From Paragonimus westermani (Eukaryota; Platyhelminthes; Trematoda; Plagiorchiida; Troglotrematidae): a stretch of DNA of 64,000 bases. A program made the translations under genes and the position numbers. The notes beneath the pieces were generated by a model that saw nothing but the letters and a program-made list of their open reading frames with translations, was not told the DNA's origin and made no database searches. Below, in pieces: positions 57,475 through 64,000 of the stretch. Location of the stretch: NCBI GenBank assembly GCA_008508345.1, contig QNGE01001291.1, positions 113,662 through 177,661 on the forward strand. The letters run 5' to 3'. How positions within the stretch are numbered: position 1 is the stretch's first letter; every line of letters starts with the position of its first letter.

Positions 57475-58420
57475 GGTCTCTGATCCAAGGAGCAGAACTG
57501 AATGTAAACAGCATTGGAACCTATGCTTTTAATCGATAAATGAACGTCTTTGCGATGTCACAGGTCACGGAGGTTGACGAATGCACCACGTGCTTTTACT
57601 ATCCTCGTGGATATCCCGTCAGCAATAGCACAAACTGGCGAGGTAACAATACCCAGACAGTAAAAAGAACAGCCGTCCCCATCGACCCACCAGCGACAAT
57701 AAAAACAATTTCACTGCCAACCCAATCTTGCAATGATTTCCAGTTTGGGGATGTAAAATGTATACCACACAGACCAGCTAAATCATTTGAGAGATTTAGC
57801 ACGGCCTTCATGCTTTCTGCAAAAGAACTGAAGAAATGTCGTCCGCATATTCAATACCACTAGGCTTACTATTTGGTCGAAAATCCACTCCAAGACTCAC
57901 GAAACAGCTGAATGTCCTTTACCGAACACAGTCCACCACAGAGTTGAAGGGAAAGATTGAGATTGCCTTCACTTGACGTATTACCATCGTTTATGTTGAA
58001 ATGTTCAACTCGATAATATACAGTCCGTGAGATGCGTATAACTGGAACAACCAATCACCACTGTCAGTGTGTTGCGCACCAGCAACATACCAGCAGCATG
58101 CATACCTATAGCCAAGTGCGTAATTCTTCTCAGACGATCAAACTGGACATTATGGAAGATGCTGTTCACAGCATCTGAACTATTGTCTGTTGGGGCGTAT
58201 GCAGATATGATAAAACAAAACATTTTTCTGGGCTCTGTCGACAGACTCTGACGCAGGTGCCAAATCTGAAGACGCATAGGCGAGTTTACACTGAGGTACA
58301 GCCGGATAGGCTCTATTCTGTCTTAAAGCTCACTGTAATCCCCACCCTAATTCAACCGTGAGATTCGGCCTCATCGTCACCAGAGTCCATGATAAAGAGC
58401 CGCTGACCAGTGGTACTATG
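57475..58420 (-). mobile_element. LINE with internal deletion: endonuclease joined to late RT
   Basis: On the minus strand, 58420-58005 reads through the AP-type endonuclease (GVGITVSFK, then RQSPEKCFV and FIISAYAPTDNSSDAV). From about 57860 the frame shows EYADDISSVLLQ, LNLSNDLAGLCGIHFTSPN and RIVKARGAFVNLRDL, which are RT blocks after the catalytic site. The end of the endonuclease and most of the RT are missing. Stops and shifts are present. Confidence 0.75.
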
Positions 58421-58760
58421 TAAAGGCAAAGATAAGTGAGAGACAGTGCCAAGACCGTAAAGGCGCATTTCGCACACGGAGCACACATCCGGCTTAAGAC
58501 TTGGGAGGTTGCTTGCAACAGCACTCTGTTGGCCTATTTGTATAAAGACTACGGAATGCTCACCAGTTGTTTCGCTATACAGAGAGATCAGTTAGCAACA
58601 GCGAGGATAGAAATTGAAGGTGAGTGGACTGGTCTGGCGGGGTAACCATAAATTCGGATACTTCCCGGCCGTTTATGTCGCGAAAGGGGTTTAACCTGGG
58701 GGACATCACACCGAGTTTCTGATTCGAAAGTCTGACCTATGAGACAGCGGGGTATGAGGT

Positions 58761-59244
58761 TTCTTTCGGAGGACCCTACCTGAAATCAATGCCTTAAAAG
58801 TCTGACTCACCTGACAGTGAGAGATTTACCTAACTCGGGGATGTAGTGGATAAAACAGCGTTGCCAGAATCCCATCGCTGTTGTGCACAGTGGATATATT
58901 GGAAACCACATCAAGCCTTTGAATGATACCGAAGGTTCCTCGACCCTATCCGGTGATTCGCCGAGATCACGGTCAACCGTTTAGTGATCGGAGTGCTCTT
59001 TGTTTGAAAGTACCTCGTCTATCCGCACTCTTTGTTAATCAGAGGACACCAGTGTCCCAAATATGGAAGTTGTTCTGCAGTATGTTCATAGGATCGTGCC
59101 TCATCACCTAGTGATGCAAAACACAACACTACGAGTAGAACTGTTTCTCATCTGACACCTCCCGCTTGGACTATCTGACATGGTTTGACTTGAAACGAGC
59201 GAAGTCTTGGTTGGTATAATCTTTTGAATCGATCCAGTTTATAA
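58761..59244 (+). repeat. 484-bp repeat, plus-strand arm of an inverted pair
   Basis: It mirrors 56991-57474 without indels across a 1,286-bp spacer. The repeat family extends leftward to about 58679 (GCGAAAGGGGTTTAACC), a part shared with the diverged 52.7-kb copy but absent from the minus arm. Confidence 0.9.
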
Positions 59245-60040
59245 TTCTTACCATTGCGTCATGCTAACAGAATAGGTGGGAAATAGCAGAATAGGTCACA
59301 GCGGCCAAGTAAGATTTGGCTTCAAAGCGTTGGGTTCGGTTTAGGTTACACGAGGCTGTTCGTGTAATCCTTTCTTCCTAGTTGCATCATGTACTTTTAG
59401 TGACTGTCAGCCGAATCCAATCCAAGATATTCCTAACTGTCGGCTAACATTTTTTAAGTACCACACGGTCCACATATCAGATGGTCTTCCATAAGGAATA
59501 TAACCGGCTGGTCGGCAAATCAACACCAACTGCCACATTCAGGGTGAACAGCAATCGGTGGCCACTCCTGAGACTGCCAGTTGTGGACGTCTGGTACAGC
59601 TTCGTGTAGGCTATCAATATTTTGTGCGAGCTGTCGTGCACCAAATTCCGGAATTCCCAACGCCAATTTACCACACACCGACCGCCGTTACCTCATCAAC
59701 TGTGGACTCAAATAGTCTCAACTCTATCGTTGTTTTTTCATCTGAATCGGCCATTTACATCCTGTTGTTGTTGAAGATTAGGATGACCCTTGTAAAGTGG
59801 GGCTAATCTTCGGTCACCTCCAACTTCAGGATTAAGACAGTTTTCTCCGTGGTTGTGAGAGTGTTGGGCATTTATACATTCGAATCACTGATAATGGTGA
59901 TCACTATGTCTGTGACAAAACAGCAATAATCGTGCGCAAGCATACGTTTACAGAATTAATGTTGACTAAGCTTGCACCGTAAAGCTTAGTCGAAAAAATT
60001 CCTGTAGATAAGACAGATAACTTGGAAATAGTAAACCTAC
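59245..60040 (-). other. Intron DNA, nothing recognised
   Basis: Open frames on both strands near 59.5-59.8 kb look like decayed repeat DNA; I recognise no domain. Confidence 0.4.
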
Positions 60041-60319
60041 TGTGAGTTTCACGCTTTTTTCCAACAGATGACTGTACATTTCTTTCAGTCTTGTCGAGTT
60101 TACAGCAATTCTGGAGAGCAACCCAGCACGATTACTTGGGGATGCCTGACTTTCACAAAATGGAACTTTGTACGCACACTCAGTTGGTTTTGATGATTGC
60201 ACAGCGTCATCAAGTTCCGTTGTTTTTCTCAGATCATGAAGCATATTTTCCAAGAGCGTTGACTCGAATACCACGGATTTGACTGTATCGAGCTTGGAGC
60301 GCAATTCTATTTTGATAGC
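60041..60319 (-). CDS. MACF1: Spectraplakin exon: spectrin-repeat segment
   Basis: This exon has 93 codons in phase 0-0, with acceptor TTTTTTTACTTTGTTCAG and donor ACA|GTAGGT. The peptide begins AIKIELRSKLDTVKSVVFES, has a loop around ECAYKVPFCESQASPSNRAG, and ends with the helix LKEMYSHLLEKSVKLT. Confidence 0.88.
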
Positions 60320-60490
60320 CTGAACAAAGTAAAAAAATGAACCGCTGACTTAATGTCAGGAATCACAGTGAAAACGACACAGATTAGATTAGGTTCTGTG
60401 CAGACCGAGCTCAAAAGTACGAACGATGATTAGGGCGCAGCCTTTTATAGAAGTGCAGCTGTGAACCAGATTAAAAAGGAATACACTTAC

Positions 60491-60595
60491 GGACATCGTA
60501 ACCAACGCAGCAGACAAGGCTTCGACCGTGTTTCTGTCATTGTTTCCCAACTGCTCTAATTTTTCCAGATGCGCAGCAATCCATGGCTCCAAACG
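60491..60595 (-). CDS. MACF1: Spectraplakin exon: short spectrin helix-A segment
   Basis: This exon has 35 codons in phase 0-0, with acceptor TTCCGGCCTAG and donor TCC|GTAAGT. RLEPWIAAHLEKLEQLGNND is an amphipathic helix with the spectrin Trp. The last residues (ALSAALVTMS) run on into AIKIELRSKL of the next exon. Confidence 0.85.
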
Positions 60596-61073
60596 CTAGG
60601 CCGGAACAAGACAAAAAGAAGAGGTGATATCTGATCGAGATACGTAAGCGCTGACATGTTTGGCCTTTGCTGGATCCCGCTGTATGTACATGCACACAAG
60701 CAATTCCTGTTGAGCTATGTGCTTAAGTATTCTGGCTGTTGGGGTGACGCTGCCTTAGGTGGTGGTCGAACAGATAAGTGAGGTCTCGTGACGATCGCAG
60801 TTCACTTTGTCGAGCAATGCGTTACCTCTGTAGCTATGGCTTTCACTATGAGCATCAGGTGAAATAATTTTTTGCGGCATACAGATTAGAAATCAGCTCA
60901 AATGGACGTCTTCAAAACCCCTTATTGTACCAGATACTAAAAACATTCTGAGGAAGGCGAAACAGGCAGTGGTATGGTATATCATCTTCATTATCATGTA
61001 ATGTATGACTAGGATATGCTACAATGACGACCAACAGGTGGCAGGCTACACGTAGCGAAAACCATACACTCAC

Positions 61074-61337
61074 CAAGATTCGCGCAGCCATCCGTTCAGA
61101 AAGCTCGTAGGCCGACAGCATAAGCGACTCACTCTCACGTAGTTCTTCCGCTAATAGTGAAGCATCTGAGATTATTATATCTCGTCTGTAGCAATTGTAA
61201 GCTAAGGGTTGGGAACCATCATGCCCGCGACTGGATGCAGCGTGATCGCTCAGGCAGGGTTGCGTCTGATTTGTGTGTTCAAAACTGTTTTCGGCAGGCA
61301 TTGTGTGTATCAAGTTGTTTAAACCTCGCAAAAGCCC
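61074..61337 (-). CDS. MACF1: Spectraplakin exon: spectrin-repeat segment
   Basis: This exon has 88 codons in phase 0-0, with acceptor CTTCATCTTGTACAG and donor TTG|GTGAGT. It starts GLLRGLNNLIHTM, has a polar His/Ser/Gln loop, and ends with DASLLAEELRESESLMLSAY ... RMAARIL, a strongly helical, Leu-rich segment. Confidence 0.85.
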
Positions 61338-62524
61338 CTGTACAAGATGAAGTCGGTAGAAGAAATATACATCAGCTCACTTGAATAAAGAAACGTCAAT
61401 GTTGACGTCGGTGAGCAATGACTGACGTGATCACTAGCTGATAGTACAGCCACAAACGAAGAACCTACAAAAATCGATTTAGCTGTACATGTGAGTCAAC
61501 CAGATTGATATCTATGGCTGCCAACATTAAGCAACACCATTAGGTTGATGATAGAATATACCTCTACTAAGGCTCTGTAATATGCACATCTGAGAACGTA
61601 TTAAATCTGTCTTGCTGTGGGTTTGTATCAGACAAAACACCGGCACATCCAGAAATACGAATACCTAAATCACCAACTACACAGAGACAACTGGTGATAA
61701 ACAGCATTACCTAGCCTCATCTCGTCTCCCATAGCGTTGGTATACTAATTTGCCCCTATTATATATCCAATCCGGTATCGTATGCAGTCGGTGTGTATTT
61801 ATGCTGGCCTGTGAGAAAATATCCAAGGGAACGGACACTATAGGAATATGCATAAAAAGTACGTAGTGTTTGTCTATAGGAAAGAGTTTAGTGATCAGAT
61901 TCTCCATGAGTTAAAATTTACAAATTAAAATTAAGCTAAAATACAACTACTCCTTACAGGCGGGTTCCAGTAAACGCACTTTGAAATGGCTTACAAGTAC
62001 AAAATACAAACAACTGCTGAGACCTACAAGGGTCCAATTTTAGTAAAGACCAATTCTTAGAAGTTACCTAGTCTGGCAATACTGATGTATATGGTATCCC
62101 TACTGAGCACGTTATCGGAACAACTGACAGTAGGTAAACATTAGCAAACATAAAACGAATTGAATGCAACAGAATTCAAAAACCATAAACTCTGTCGATC
62201 AGGATCAATTCGAATGATGATTGTCTCTCATTCTGCGGGGAACAGAGCATTCCATAACCCGAGCGGAATGATAGGGAGGTATACATATGTAAACGTTGCC
62301 AATGCTGAATTTTGTATTGGCTAGTCGACGCTGGTTCACACAGTACCAGCCCACGAGTAGAACAAACGTTGAATACATCCGCATCGTGCAGTATTTTTCG
62401 TAGTGGCATCTACCATAGAACTCTTAAAATTGTTGAGACCATATCAATCCGTGCATAACGGACCGAATGTATTTCAAAAACGTCTACTGAGTGCAAAAGC
62501 AGGAGGGAGATATCAACAGCTCAC

Positions 62525-62650
62525 CTTGATTCCCGATAACGTTGACCTCAGACAGAAAGCACAATCGGTAAAAATCTGCGCGCGAGGTTCTTCTGTACCT
62601 CCTTTCACAGGGGTAACAATCAAGGCCCATATGAGCTGTTGGAAGCGGTG
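62525..62650 (-). CDS. MACF1: Spectraplakin exon: short spectrin-repeat segment
   Basis: This exon has 42 codons in phase 0-0 and lacks any ATG. The acceptor is the CTCTCTTACATGGATAACGTCAG stretch (last 20 bases CTTACATGGATAACGTCAG); the donor is AAG|GTGAGC. HRFQQLIWALIVTPVKGG continues the helix that ends LNRIR in the preceding exon, which supports the call. Both ends keep phase 0. Confidence 0.7.
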
Positions 62651-63096
62651 CTGACGTTATCCATGTAAGAGAGGTTGGATAGCGAATTTAAGCACGAAGC
62701 ACAACTGTGATAGTATCATGAGCATAAATTCCACTGCTTATGAAGGTAGCTGAAACTACTATGAGAAAATTCATCCGAACAGAAGTAGATGCATTTAGTA
62801 AACACCCTTAATAGCGGGCCGTTTTCGCCACATTAGGTTTGAGATATGCGGACGTAGAGACTGGAAATCAACGTAAAATAGCCGGGTTTGACATATTGTA
62901 CCGAGCTATAATTAAGCGTTTCCCTGTAATTTTTAGTGAACAAAAACCACTATCTGTGACATCAAAAAGTACAACCGTTCTTCAGGGTGTAGCATACGAC
63001 TAATTTGTAACCCAGCATAGCTAATGTAGAGGACTTTAACTACCGTAATCGAAACGTTAAGTTCTGGTAAGTCAAACGTAGTGTTAGTCGACTCAC

Positions 63097-63260
63097 TCTG
63101 ATACGATTCAACTTGGATTCAGCCTTTCTCAACTGAAGGTTCATGTCAACCAGGGGTCCAGCTCTGTCACCTGTCGTTCCCTCGGTCACATAGTAGAGTG
63201 GGGAGGTGTGTGTCTCCGGTAAGCCCGTGACCACAATGCTTTCGTGAGACTCCGATTGTG
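63097..63260 (-). CDS. MACF1: Spectraplakin exon: most upstream placed, spectrin-repeat segment
   Basis: This exon enters in phase 1 (two bases, then 54 codons) and leaves in phase 0. The acceptor is GGTTCTCTGTACAG; the donor is AGA|GTGAGT. The first half is polar (QSESHESIVVTGLPETHTSP). The second half is a helix (VDMNLQLRKAESKLNRIR). The preceding exon should end one base into a codon and probably lies beyond the right edge of the window or in the last 700 bp. Confidence 0.75.
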
Positions 63261-64000
63261 CTGTACAGAGAACCGAAGAAACAGGTAAAACGTTAACCGT
63301 TGCAGAATTTATGTGAACTGTTGTAGAGCTCCACTTTTACTCGAATTTCCGTAGTCATCATAAGAGGCCAACCTGGTAAAGGTCGTGTACACTGATTGCT
63401 GTAGAGTCCAGCAGTCAGGTAAGAAGGGTGTGAATTAGTTATGAAAATCAGAACACGTCACATGGGTCAGTGAAAAGCACAGAGCAGCGAACTGACGGAC
63501 TTTCATAATTTGGTGTTCGTTTTCTCACAACGGATGCTGCAAATGAAGGACAAAAGTATCAATATTCCATAGGGGTATCACGTAATCACCCTCCAAAACT
63601 CAAACCGACATGAATGGTAAACAAACCGGGCAGAGGCACCCTATTAAGTGACAATACGCGTGAACGAAGCTTTCAACATGACCGACGTGTGTTCACAACG
63701 AGCCTAATGAATGGGATCGCTAACCAACGGGAAATAACTGGCATTCCATTGCACACGTCATTCTGGAAACGACAGCTGTGAATTGAAACCAAACCGGAAT
63801 TCTTGGTTATTCACTTCAGCAGTGAAGTTACAGTCCAGCAGTTTGTCTTTCAGAACCGGCACCAAAACCACAATGTTAGTTATTCGGTTCAGTGTCAGGT
63901 AGGATATGCTTCTCACATCTGAAAGCCTTGTCTCAGTGTTACCTAATATGAGTCTTACTCCCGACCCTTTCTGCTACCTTGGCGTGGTGGTCAGGCTTGC
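63261..64000 (-). other. Intron DNA to the window edge, nothing recognised
   Basis: No exon with a donor in phase 1 could be placed in this last stretch. Confidence 0.4.

Larger units (their letters stand above)
24910..63260 (-). other. MACF1: Spectraplakin gene, C-terminal half (19 placed exons)
   Basis: Spectraplakins are giant cytoskeletal linkers: N-terminal calponin-homology domains bind actin, a spectrin-repeat rod spaces the molecule, and a C-terminal EF-hand pair plus GAS2 domain bind and stabilise microtubules. Nineteen exons placed here by AG/GT sites (63097-63260, 62525-62650, 61074-61337, 60491-60595, 60041-60319, 53908-54105, 53554-53754, 49741-49872, 47028-47474, 46329-46535, 43063-43232, 41591-41906, 39878-40033, 38776-39219, 33136-33480, 31317-31769, 27481-28008, 26707-26829, 24910-25021) total 4,770 nt. 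They stay in a single frame, with one phase-2 junction matched on both sides. Rod first, then EF, then GAS2 is the order unique to this family. More rod exons may be hidden in transposon-rich introns. The N-terminus lies beyond 64 kb. The symbol marks family membership, not strict orthology to MACF1 over DST. Confidence 0.85.

Noticed and set aside
57540..57863. 107-codon plus-strand frame with several cysteines
   Set aside because: It is antisense to recognisable LINE reverse-transcriptase blocks on the minus strand.
61720..61830. Candidate exon with a good CTCACAG acceptor and GTAATG donor in the intron at 61.7 kb
   Set aside because: It is open only in phase 0 and ends in phase 2, which neither neighbouring exon can accept, and the peptide is not spectrin-like.

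Overview
This window is eukaryotic genomic DNA, most likely from a flatworm and probably a digenean trematode (fluke). The evidence is short exons with GT-AG introns of 0.1-6 kb, a landscape of old non-LTR retrotransposons, Penelope-like elements and a tRNA-derived SINE carrying a hammerhead ribozyme fold, and one cysteine-rich exon that looks like a helminth UPF0506 knottin. No bacterial features are present. The species cannot be named from sequence alone.

The main gene lies on the minus strand from about 63.3 kb down to 24.9 kb, and perhaps to 20.1 kb. It is the C-terminal half of a spectraplakin (MACF1 / dystonin / Short stop / VAB-10 family), a giant actin-microtubule linker. I could place 19 consecutive exons by acceptor and donor sites. 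Their phases agree at every junction, so they join into one open frame of 4,770 nt (about 1,590 codons). The upstream exons (63.3-31.3 kb) are diverged spectrin repeats. The 27.5-28.0 kb exon holds the EF-hand pair, and the exons at 26.7-26.8 kb and 24.9-25.0 kb together form the GAS2 microtubule-binding domain. A basic Ser/Pro-rich terminal exon at 20.1-20.3 kb is a plausible but unproven end. The plakin and actin-binding N-terminus must lie beyond the right edge.

The left 20 kb is the 3' flank. It holds one UPF0506-like exon (5.8 kb, plus strand), an inverted pair of hammerhead-bearing SINE copies (8.0-8.5 kb), two Penelope-like element remnants (9.1-9.7 and 12.9-14.5 kb), three copies of a foldback repeat, and a nested LINE-in-LINE structure (15.0-19.3 kb). 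The spectraplakin introns carry more elements: an EN/RT LINE (29.8-30.7 kb), a degenerate R2-clade element (35.5-37.6 kb), a second copy of a LINE fragment (40.7-41.5 kb), LINE pieces at 50.5-52.4 and 57.5-58.4 kb, and several inverted-repeat elements (28.7-29.3, 44.9-45.3, 57.0/59.2 kb). Almost all transposon reading frames are broken.

The observations most worth following are the hammerhead SINE pair, the Penelope-like element with two opposed 3' ends, the insertion-split and ligand-poor EF-hands, the shortened GAS2 junction, and the R2-clade element outside rDNA.
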